DNA from: an uncultured Dorea sp.
GTDB lineage: Bacteria; Bacillota; Clostridia; Lachnospirales; Lachnospiraceae
DNA: 64,000 bases
Assembly (NCBI GenBank): GCA_910584615.1
Contig: CAJUAM010000001.1
Location: 62,001 to 126,000, forward strand
Reading direction: 5' to 3'
Positions 1 to 6,964 of the stretch are shown piece by piece. The translations under genes were made by a program, and so were the position numbers. Under the pieces are notes generated by a model, which saw nothing but the letters and a program-made list of their open reading frames with translations, had not been told where the DNA came from and ran no database searches. Position 1 is the first letter of the stretch. The number at the start of each line of letters is the position of its first letter.

Positions 1-510
1 TTGGGGGCAGATATGATGTCCATGAATTCCGGATGGGGCTATTGGAACGAGGACAGTAAGGAGGCATGGAAGCGTTCGAGGGATATGATCATAAGATTGT
101 GTGACGTGGCGGAAAAAGAAGGGGTTATTCTAACGATGGAATCTCTTCGGAGAGCGGAGTCGCAATTGGCATACAGCCTTGAAAAGACAAAAAAGATGTA
201 TAAAGAAGTAGATCATCCGGCGCTTAAGATCATGATTGATACAACAGCCATGGGCGTTGCGGGTGAGACACCCAGGCAGTGGTTTGAGGTCTTCGGAGGA
301 GATATTGTCAATACTCATTTTATAGATGGGAATCCATACGGACATCTGGTATGGGGAGATGGGACCAGTAATCTTCAAGGCTGGCTCAAGGTTTTAAAAG
401 AGTATCACTATGAGGGGATCCTTGGACTGGAGATTACAGCAAGAAGGTATTATGAAGACCCGAGGGCAGCTGATAAAAAGAATATAGAAGCATTATTAAA
501 GTTTACATAA
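1..510 (+). CDS. Sugar phosphate isomerase/epimerase, 5' truncated by window edge
   Basis: This is the C-terminal part (169 residues) of a xylose-isomerase-like TIM-barrel protein; the family is usually about 270-290 residues, so the start lies upstream of the window and the TTG at base 1 is not a credible start. The metal-binding pattern of the family is visible: Glu47 in TMES, Asp80 in MIDTT, His106 in NTHFIDG and Glu144 in LEIT. The WGDG motif near residue 119 is also common in the family. It leads the hexuronate operon and probably isomerises or epimerises a related keto-sugar, but the substrate cannot be read from sequence. Confidence 0.85.
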   Translation: MGADMMSMNSGWGYWNEDSKEAWKRSRDMIIRLCDVAEKEGVILTMESLRRAESQLAYSLEKTKKMYKEVDHPALKIMIDTTAMGVAGETPRQWFEVFGGDIVNTHFIDGNPYGHLVWGDGTSNLQGWLKVLKEYHYEGILGLEITARRYYEDPRAADKKNIEALLKFT

Positions 511-558
511 AATGCAAAGAAACCCGCGGCATCATGGAGTCAAAGAAAGGAAGTAACG

Positions 559-1299
559 ATGCAGGAAATTAAAATCATTAAAAAGGAAGATGTGAAGTAT
601 GATTTCACAGACGGATATGCAGAGACAGAAATCTTATCTGGTACCTGTCCGGGCATCCGGATCTGCAAGTGTTGTCTTAAGTCAGGAAATACTCTTGAGA
701 TAGAAACATATGCAGAAGATGAAAAGATGCAGCTGCTCTTTTTTACAGGCAGATCAGGAATCATAAGGAGCGGCAGAAAAATTTATTCTATTGATGACCA
801 GGCGGTCTTTATACCGGACTTTGACAGGGAAAAAGTATTTGTCACGGCGGCGGACCACGATCTGTACTTTATCAGGATCACTGGTCCGATGACAGAGATC
901 GATCATCGTCAAATGGAAAACTGTCAGTATGTTCTGCCCAGATTTGTAAGACTTAGGGAGTCTATAGAATATACAGAGAGATTTACACAGGAATCAGGAT
1001 CTAAAGTGGTTTCCCACAGTATTATCGCCGGAAGGCATCTGGGAAGATATACGATGGGGTGGAATATCGGAGCAGGGCCTGATTTTATCGGGCAGCATAC
1101 ACATCCGACGCTGGAGCAGTGGTACTTTATGATTGATGGTTCTAAGTTTACCTATGTGGCAGGGGGAAATAAGATTCTGGTAAATGAAGGTGATGTATCG
1201 TTTACTCCTCATGGGACATCTCACGGTTCAGAATGCAGCGAAGATGGATTTATTAATTATGTATGGTTTGAATTAAACAGAGCATGGGAGGAAATATAA
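559..1299 (+). CDS. Cupin-domain protein, metal-ligand set intact
   Basis: A 246-residue bicupin-like protein with an AAGGAAG ribosome binding site just upstream. The C-terminal cupin carries motif 1 as H180-T-H182-x3-E186-Q and motif 2 with histidines 218 and 222 in PHGTSHG, the usual ligands for a divalent metal. The next gene follows with no gap and is a paralog, so the two arose by tandem duplication. Cupins in sugar-acid operons act as isomerases or lyases or as ligand-binding proteins; placement before uxaC suggests a uronate-related role, but this is inference. It does not show the KduI sequence pattern, so I do not call it 5-keto-4-deoxyuronate isomerase. Confidence 0.8.
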   Translation: MQEIKIIKKEDVKYDFTDGYAETEILSGTCPGIRICKCCLKSGNTLEIETYAEDEKMQLLFFTGRSGIIRSGRKIYSIDDQAVFIPDFDREKVFVTAADHDLYFIRITGPMTEIDHRQMENCQYVLPRFVRLRESIEYTERFTQESGSKVVSHSIIAGRHLGRYTMGWNIGAGPDFIGQHTHPTLEQWYFMIDGSKFTYVAGGNKILVNEGDVSFTPHGTSHGSECSEDGFINYVWFELNRAWEEI

Positions 1300-2043
1300 A
1301 TGACAGAGATGAAAAAAACAGAAGGATTGACAAGACGTGAAATGGCGGCAGGAACACATCCTGAACTTCAGTTGTATGAGTGTACATTAAGAGCAGGTTC
1401 AAGGTACGAACCGGAGCTTTATGGACTGGAGGAGAAAATGCAGATGTTTTTCTTTGTAAATGCAACTGGTTATGTTGCTACAAAGGACAAGGCATGGAAT
1501 ATCAAAGAGCAGGGGATTTTTATCCCTAATTATAAGAAAGAGCCATTCTGGATTGAGGCGGGAAAAGAAGACTTAGTGTTTGTTCACATTGTAGGTGTGA
1601 TGAATGCATATGACGAAAAGGAATTTATTGATTATCATATCATTCTGCCGAATATGAGAGGAAAATCAGAATGTTTCCGATTCACAGAATATTATACAGG
1701 AAAGATCGGCTCTACAATTGAAAGCCGCAGATTGGTTCTTGACACTGCCTTTGGCAGATGGTTCGTAGGCATGGACGACGGAGAAGGTGAAGATGCGTTT
1801 GTAGGAAAGCATACCAATGAACATCTGCAGCAATGGAATTACGTACTACCGGGGTCACATTTTAAATATATTGTTGATGGAAAAGAAGGTGAGGCAAAAG
1901 ACGGGGATGTAATCTTTATTCCAAAAGGCGCAAGCAGCAGCGCGAGACCTGTCGGAGACGGGGGGATTCACTATCTTTGGATCAAATTTGCTTCAGAAGG
2001 CTTCCCGGTAGGCAGGGATGGTTACCCTGGATCAGAAGAATAA
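1300..2043 (+). CDS. Cupin-domain protein, paralog with altered metal-binding residues
   Basis: A 247-residue paralog of the preceding cupin, starting at the base after its stop codon, which implies translational coupling. The N-terminal halves align (both contain a Glu-Glu/Asp-Glu-Lys-Met-Gln core), and the C-terminal cupin aligns, but motif 1 reads H171-T-N173-x3-Q177-Q and motif 2 reads PKGASSS. Thus three of the presumed ligands of the first copy are replaced. The protein may have lost metal-dependent catalysis and serve as a partner subunit or binding protein of its neighbour; that is inference from the residues only. Confidence 0.8.
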   Translation: MTEMKKTEGLTRREMAAGTHPELQLYECTLRAGSRYEPELYGLEEKMQMFFFVNATGYVATKDKAWNIKEQGIFIPNYKKEPFWIEAGKEDLVFVHIVGVMNAYDEKEFIDYHIILPNMRGKSECFRFTEYYTGKIGSTIESRRLVLDTAFGRWFVGMDDGEGEDAFVGKHTNEHLQQWNYVLPGSHFKYIVDGKEGEAKDGDVIFIPKGASSSARPVGDGGIHYLWIKFASEGFPVGRDGYPGSEE

Positions 2044-2063
2044 GTTTAAGGAGGAATCAGACA

Positions 2064-2972
2064 ATGAAAAAAGGAATTGAAAGATTAACCACAATACTGT
2101 TAGTGATCGTTATGATGTTTTCACTGGCGGCCTGCAGTCAGGAGACAAAAGATGACGGCGGGTCAGATGAGACAGAGACAAAAACAGAGACTGAGGCCAA
2201 AGAAGGCGAAGATGATGCAGAAGCTAAGATGGGTGAAACTATGGCAAAGATTAAAAAAGAAGGAAAAATTGTCATGGGAGTAAATGCAACTTACGCGCCT
2301 TTTGAGTTCCATAAGACGATTGATGGAAAAGATGAGATCGTAGGATTCGATATCGAGCTTGGACAAGCGATCGCTGATGAACTGGGAGTTGAGTTTGAGG
2401 TTTCCGACATGTCCTTTGACGGCCTTCTTCCGGCACTTGCTACTGGTAAGGTAGATTTCCTTCCGGGACTGGCATATTCAGAGGAACGTGCGGAGAACGC
2501 ATCCTTTACAAAGCCGTATCACAAATCTGTACAGGTTGTTCTGGTAGGGAAAGATTCGACAGAGAAAATTACCGCTGACAGTGATCTTTCGGGCAAAACG
2601 ATCGGTATTTTAAAGGGAGCGGTGCAGGAGAAGACTTTCCCGGCACGTTATCCTGATGCAAAGACCTATGTATTAGGAAAAATCCCGGATCTTATCGCAG
2701 CTTTACAAAGCGGCAGGATCGACGGTGTATGTCTTGATTATGTTGTTGCATCCTTATATGAAAAATATAACGAAGATCTTAAGATGTCAGAGATCCAGTA
2801 TGAGCTGACAGATGAAGAAGATACAGGTTCCTGTGTTCTGGTCAGAAAGGATAATAATGAAGATCTGATCGAAGTCATCAATACTGTACTTGACCGAGTG
2901 ATTGAAAATGGTGATCTGGAAAAATGGGAAGAAGATGCAATTGATTTGATGGATATGGACGATATCGGATAA
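2064..2972 (+). CDS. ABC transporter substrate-binding lipoprotein, polar amino acid type (SBP_bac_3)
   Basis: A 302-residue lipoprotein: a lysine-bearing N terminus, hydrophobic stretch and lipobox LAAC at about residues 19-22, then an acidic Glu/Lys-rich linker to about residue 65. The mature part has the family-3 solute-binding pattern (YAPFEF, VGFDIELGQAIADELG, DGLLPAL, the hinge region SGKTIGILKGAVQE). ATG 2064 is chosen because AAGGAGG lies 8 bases upstream and it begins the signal peptide. It pairs with the permease and ATPase that follow. The family normally binds polar amino acids, histidine, glutamine, cystine or opines; inside a hexuronate operon the ligand could be an acidic sugar derivative, which is unproven. 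Confidence 0.9.
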   Translation: MKKGIERLTTILLVIVMMFSLAACSQETKDDGGSDETETKTETEAKEGEDDAEAKMGETMAKIKKEGKIVMGVNATYAPFEFHKTIDGKDEIVGFDIELGQAIADELGVEFEVSDMSFDGLLPALATGKVDFLPGLAYSEERAENASFTKPYHKSVQVVLVGKDSTEKITADSDLSGKTIGILKGAVQEKTFPARYPDAKTYVLGKIPDLIAALQSGRIDGVCLDYVVASLYEKYNEDLKMSEIQYELTDEEDTGSCVLVRKDNNEDLIEVINTVLDRVIENGDLEKWEEDAIDLMDMDDIG

Positions 2973-2990
2973 AAGTCATTGTCATGTAAG

Positions 2991-3023
2991 CCCGGCGGCC
3001 GGCTAAGCCTTCCTGCCGCCGGG
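2991..3023 (+). promoter_or_regulatory. GC-rich intercistronic hairpin between binding-protein and permease genes
   Basis: A 9-base stem (2991-2999 with 3015-3023, arms CCCGGCGGC and GCCGCCGGG) sits 18 bases after the stop of the binding-protein gene. There is no proper U-tract after it, only TCTTTAT. Such hairpins in transporter operons commonly stabilise or partly terminate the message so that the binding protein is made in excess; that function is inferred here. Confidence 0.6.
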
Positions 3024-3050
3024 TCTTTATATTCAGGAAAAGAGGGTACT

Positions 3051-3710
3051 ATGAAGTTTGAATTTTTAACAACATACTGGCCGTTTTACATAGAAGGCCT
3101 GAAAATAACCATAATATATTCTGTTTTTGCAGTGATTTTTGGTATTATTCTGGGTGTTATGCTGGCATTGATGAAATTATCAAAGCTTAAGGTTTTAAAA
3201 GCATTCGCGGTTTCTTATATTAACTTTGTCAGAGGGACACCGATTCTGGTACAGATCTATATCGTATATTTTGGCTTGTTCAGCTTTGGTATCAATCTTG
3301 CTGATTCTACGGCGGGTATCGCGGCACTTGCTATCAACAGCGGAGCCTATGTGGCAGAGATCGTCCGGGCAGGAATCGAAGCGGTAGACAGAGGACAGAT
3401 TGAAGCGGCAAGATCATTGGGAATGAGTCATTTTGCAACGACGCGTCTGCTTGTAATCCCTCAGGCGATAAAAAATATCCTGCCGGCATTGTGCAATGAA
3501 TTTATTGTTACTACGAAAAATACATCTATGCTGTCTATTATAGGTATTCATGATCTGATGTACAACACCGACACGATCCGGGGAAATACATTGCTTGCTT
3601 TTGAACCATTGATCATAGCGGCAGTAATTTACTTTACCATATCATATGTTTTGACAAAATTGATCGGTGTGCTGGAGAGGAGGCTGAAAGCAAGTGATGA
3701 TAGAAGTTAA
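3051..3710 (+). CDS. Amino acid-type ABC transporter permease
   Basis: A 219-residue inner membrane protein of the HisMQ/GltK family. Membrane segments are visible near residues 15-38, 55-80, 83-105 and 185-205. The EAA loop that docks the ATPase reads EAARSLGMSHFATTRLLVIPQA around residues 125-145. ATG 3051 is chosen over the upstream in-frame codon because the upstream extension is made of the hairpin sequence and GAGGG lies close upstream. Only one permease gene is present, so it probably forms a homodimer. It overlaps the ATPase gene by 17 bases. Confidence 0.9.
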   Translation: MKFEFLTTYWPFYIEGLKITIIYSVFAVIFGIILGVMLALMKLSKLKVLKAFAVSYINFVRGTPILVQIYIVYFGLFSFGINLADSTAGIAALAINSGAYVAEIVRAGIEAVDRGQIEAARSLGMSHFATTRLLVIPQAIKNILPALCNEFIVTTKNTSMLSIIGIHDLMYNTDTIRGNTLLAFEPLIIAAVIYFTISYVLTKLIGVLERRLKASDDRS

Positions 3711-4419
3711 GAACTTAAAGAAAAGCTTCGGCGCTAATCAGGTGTTAAGAGGTATTGATGTAGATATCCATAAAGGTGAGGTTGTGGTAGTCATCGGATC
3801 CAGCGGTTCCGGAAAGAGCACATTTTTGCGCTGTTTAAATCTTCTGGAAATTCCAAACGAAGGCAGTATTGTTGTTGAGGGTGAGACCATTACGGATAAA
3901 AAGGCCGACGTAAATAAGATCAGACAGAAGATGGGTATGGTATTCCAGCAGTTTAATCTGTTTTCTAATATGAATATCATGAGGAATATGTGTGTCGCCC
4001 CGGTAACGGTAAAGAAGGTCGAGAAGGAAAAAGCAAGGGACAGGGCTCTTGAGCTTTTAAAAAGAGTAGGACTTGCGGAAAAAGCAGAAAGCTATCCGCA
4101 GCAGCTTTCGGGGGGACAAAAGCAGAGAGTTGCGATTGCGAGGGCGCTTGCCATGGATCCCGATATCATGCTTTTTGACGAACCTACATCGGCGCTGGAT
4201 CCTGAGATGGTAGGAGAAGTGCTGGCGGTTATGAAAGAACTGGCTGCTTCGGGAATGACTATGGTAGTCGTGACCCATGAGATGGGTTTTGCGAGAGAGG
4301 TAGGAGATCGCGTACTTTTCATTGATGAGGGAAAGATAATTGAAGAAAATAAACCGCAGCAGCTGTTTGAGAATCCGCAGAATCAGAGGACAAAGGATTT
4401 TCTGGCAAAAGTACTGTAG
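3694..4419 (+). CDS. Amino acid-type ABC transporter ATP-binding protein
   Basis: A 241-residue ATPase of the GlnQ/HisP family. Walker A GSSGSGKST lies near residues 35-43, the Q-loop in MVFQQFNLF, signature LSGGQKQR near 134-141, Walker B IMLFDEP near 155-161 and the switch His in VTHEMGF. The start is either GTG 3694 (10 bases after AGGAGG) or ATG 3697; I give the first. The gene overlaps the end of the permease gene, as is usual for this transporter type. It powers import of whatever the upstream binding protein captures. Confidence 0.92.
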   Translation: MMIEVKNLKKSFGANQVLRGIDVDIHKGEVVVVIGSSGSGKSTFLRCLNLLEIPNEGSIVVEGETITDKKADVNKIRQKMGMVFQQFNLFSNMNIMRNMCVAPVTVKKVEKEKARDRALELLKRVGLAEKAESYPQQLSGGQKQRVAIARALAMDPDIMLFDEPTSALDPEMVGEVLAVMKELAASGMTMVVVTHEMGFAREVGDRVLFIDEGKIIEENKPQQLFENPQNQRTKDFLAKVL

Positions 4420-4436
4420 GTATGAAGGAGAAGGTT

Positions 4437-5858
4437 ATGAAATTTATAAACGATGATTTTCTTTTGTCCACGCCGACGGCAAAGAATTTATATCATAAGT
4501 ATGCTGAAAATATGCCGATCATTGATTATCACTGTCATCTCTCTCCTAAAGATATAGCTGAAGACACAAGGTTTGAGAATATTACCCAGATCTGGCTGGG
4601 AGGAGATCATTATAAGTGGAGACTGATGCGAAACTGCGGTATAGCGGAAGAATATATTACCGGATCCGCTTCTGACAAAGACAAATTCCTCAAATGGGTC
4701 CAGGTTCTTAAGCAGTGTGTGGGAAATCCTCTGTATCACTGGAGCATGCTGGAGCTTACCAGATATTTTGGATGGGAGGAAGTCCTGACAGAGAACAATG
4801 CCGAAGATGCCTGGAATCACTGTAATGCGGTAATAGAAAAAGAGGGAATGAGTGCGCAGGAGCTTATCAGAAGATCTAATGTGGACATAATCTGCACTAC
4901 GGATAATCCGGAGGATGATCTTCGCTACCATAAGAGCATAAAAGATGACAGAAAGTTTAAGACTCTGGTTCTTCCGGCATTCCGGCCGGATAAGGCGTGC
5001 AAGATCAATGGAGAAGCATTTTCGGAATATATGGAAGTGCTTGGAAAACGTTTTGATCATAAGATTACTTCTTACAGGGATTTACACAAAGTTCTTCAGA
5101 TGTCAGTGGAATATTTTGATGAAATGGGCTGTAAGGTCAGCGATCACGGACTTGATTTTATTCCCTGCAGACAAGGAAGTGATGATGAAATTGAGAGCAT
5201 TTTTGCCAGGCGGATAAAAGGAGAGGTGCTTTCAAAAGAAGAAACGGAAAGCTATATGACAAGATTCCTGGCAGATATGGCACAGGAATACAAAAAGAAG
5301 GGCTGGGTCATGCAGCTCCACTATGGCGCAGAAAGAAACAACAATGGACCAATGTATGAAAGAATGGGGCCTGATACCGGATATGACAGTATTTCAGGAC
5401 AGAAAGCAGGAGAACATCTGGCAGGATTCTTAAGTCTTCTTGAGGAGCGCCATATGCTCCCCAAAATGATCATATATTCGCTGGAGCCTTCGGATAATGC
5501 CATGATCGATACAGTCTGCGGCTGCTTCCATGAGACAGGTATAAAGGGAAAAGTACAGCATGGCAGCGCATGGTGGTTTAATGATCATTCTGCGGGTATG
5601 AAAGAGCAGCTTGCCGATCTGGCGAGTCATAGTGTACTCGGCAACTTTGTAGGAATGCTGACGGATTCCAGAAGTTTTCTTTCCTATACGAGACACGAAT
5701 ATTTCAGAAGAGTTCTTTGTGAACTTTTGGGGCAGTGGGTGGAAAAAGGATACTATCCGGAAGATATGGATGTTTTGGGAAAGATGGTTTGCGATATTTC
5801 ATATTATAACGCGTTGGATTTTTTTCAATTTGAAAGAAAGGATGGGAGCGATAGATGA
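4437..5858 (+). CDS. uxaC: Uronate isomerase (glucuronate/galacturonate isomerase)
   Basis: A 473-residue cytosolic enzyme that converts D-glucuronate to D-fructuronate and D-galacturonate to D-tagaturonate, the entry step of both branches. The family signature is clear: IDYHCHLSPKDIAED near residue 25 (metal-binding HxH), the WLGGDHYKWR segment, CTTDNPEDDL near residue 150 and the late HGSAWWFND and LTDSRSFLSYTRHEYFRR segments. Start ATG 4437 is chosen because AAGGAG lies 6 bases upstream; an in-frame ATG at 4422 has no site. The stop overlaps the uxuA start in an ATGA arrangement. Confidence 0.97.
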   Translation: MKFINDDFLLSTPTAKNLYHKYAENMPIIDYHCHLSPKDIAEDTRFENITQIWLGGDHYKWRLMRNCGIAEEYITGSASDKDKFLKWVQVLKQCVGNPLYHWSMLELTRYFGWEEVLTENNAEDAWNHCNAVIEKEGMSAQELIRRSNVDIICTTDNPEDDLRYHKSIKDDRKFKTLVLPAFRPDKACKINGEAFSEYMEVLGKRFDHKITSYRDLHKVLQMSVEYFDEMGCKVSDHGLDFIPCRQGSDDEIESIFARRIKGEVLSKEETESYMTRFLADMAQEYKKKGWVMQLHYGAERNNNGPMYERMGPDTGYDSISGQKAGEHLAGFLSLLEERHMLPKMIIYSLEPSDNAMIDTVCGCFHETGIKGKVQHGSAWWFNDHSAGMKEQLADLASHSVLGNFVGMLTDSRSFLSYTRHEYFRRVLCELLGQWVEKGYYPEDMDVLGKMVCDISYYNALDFFQFERKDGSDR

Positions 5859-6964
5859 AGATGACTTTTAGATGGTACGGGTCTTTTATGGATCCGATCC
5901 CATTAAAATATATCAGACAGATTCCGGGAATTACAGGTGTGGTAACATCGCTTATGGATCTGCCTGCCGGTGAGATTTGGCCTTTAGACAGGTTAAAGGA
6001 ATTAAAAAAAGAGGTGAACGGTTCTGGGTTAGAACTGGAAGTAATAGAAAGCGTCAATATCCATGAGGATATTAAGCTGGGACTGCCGTCCAGAGAACAG
6101 TACATAGAAAATTATAAAGAGACTATCAGGAATCTTGGGAAAATCGGTGTGAAGGTTATCTGTTATAATTTTATGCCCGTTTTTGACTGGACGAGGACAA
6201 GTCTTGACAGGGTGCTTCCGGACGGTTCCAATACGATGAGTTATGATCAGGATATCATTGATAAGATTACTGATCCGCAGAAATTCGCGGATGAAATACA
6301 GAACCAGACTGGTGAGTTTGAGATGGCGGGCTGGGAACCTGAACGTATGACAGAGCTTAAGAGGCTGTTTAAAGCTTATGAAACAGTTTCACACGAAAAA
6401 TTAAAAGAAAATCTTAAATATTTTTTGAAAGCAGTAATTCCTGTATGTGAAGAATGTGATATCAGGATGGCAATGCATCCGGATGATCCGCCGTGGGATA
6501 TCTTTGGGCTTCCGAGGATCGCGCATTCGCTTAAAGCATATGAAGAGATCATTTCTATGGTGGACAGCCCGTATAACTGCATTACTTTATGTACAGGTTC
6601 TTTAGGCTCTGATCCAGACAACCATCTGCCAGAGATCATCCGGCATTTTGGAAGGAAGAACCGCATAGCATTTGTGCATGCAAGAAATTTAAAAATAGAG
6701 AAGCCTGGGAAATTTTATGAATCTTCACATCTGTCAGAGGATGGCAGTTTTGATATGTATGAGATCATGAAGGCTCTTAATGAAGTGGGATATGACGGAT
6801 ATATCAGACCGGATCACGGCCGGATGATATGGGGGGAACGAGGAAGAGCCGGATACGGACTTTTTGACCGTGCTCTTGGAATCGCGTATCTTAACGGTAT
6901 TCAGGAAAGTATAGAAAAGCAGAAAGGAAATATATATGTTGGAATTGAGAATGTCACAGCTTGA
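5855..6964 (+). CDS. uxuA: Mannonate dehydratase
   Basis: A 369-residue member of the UxuA family, which dehydrates D-mannonate to 2-keto-3-deoxygluconate in the glucuronate branch. Visible family segments are the start FRWYG, VTSLMDLPAGEIWP, the YNFMPVFDWTR segment, MAMHPDDPPWDIFGLPRI with metal-binding residues, LCTGSLG and the C-terminal RPDHGRMIWGE. Length is close to the usual 350-400. It overlaps uxaC by 4 bases and the following fused gene by 29 bases, so translation of the three is tightly coupled. Confidence 0.97.
   Translation: MKMTFRWYGSFMDPIPLKYIRQIPGITGVVTSLMDLPAGEIWPLDRLKELKKEVNGSGLELEVIESVNIHEDIKLGLPSREQYIENYKETIRNLGKIGVKVICYNFMPVFDWTRTSLDRVLPDGSNTMSYDQDIIDKITDPQKFADEIQNQTGEFEMAGWEPERMTELKRLFKAYETVSHEKLKENLKYFLKAVIPVCEECDIRMAMHPDDPPWDIFGLPRIAHSLKAYEEIISMVDSPYNCITLCTGSLGSDPDNHLPEIIRHFGRKNRIAFVHARNLKIEKPGKFYESSHLSEDGSFDMYEIMKALNEVGYDGYIRPDHGRMIWGERGRAGYGLFDRALGIAYLNGIQESIEKQKGNIYVGIENVTA

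Noticed and set aside
559..2043. Assignment of the tandem cupins as KduI or KdgF
   Set aside because: Their sequence pattern does not match KduI, and KdgF proteins are about half this length; only the cupin fold is supported.
2991..3023. Calling the hairpin after the binding-protein gene an intrinsic terminator
   Set aside because: There is no U-run after the stem and the transporter genes continue directly, so a stability or stoichiometry element is more likely.
4488..5060. Long antisense frames opposite uxaC, bioD (15377-15991), secA (53207-53839) and others
   Set aside because: They follow from the codon bias of the real genes on the other strand, lack ribosome binding sites and encode no recognisable proteins.
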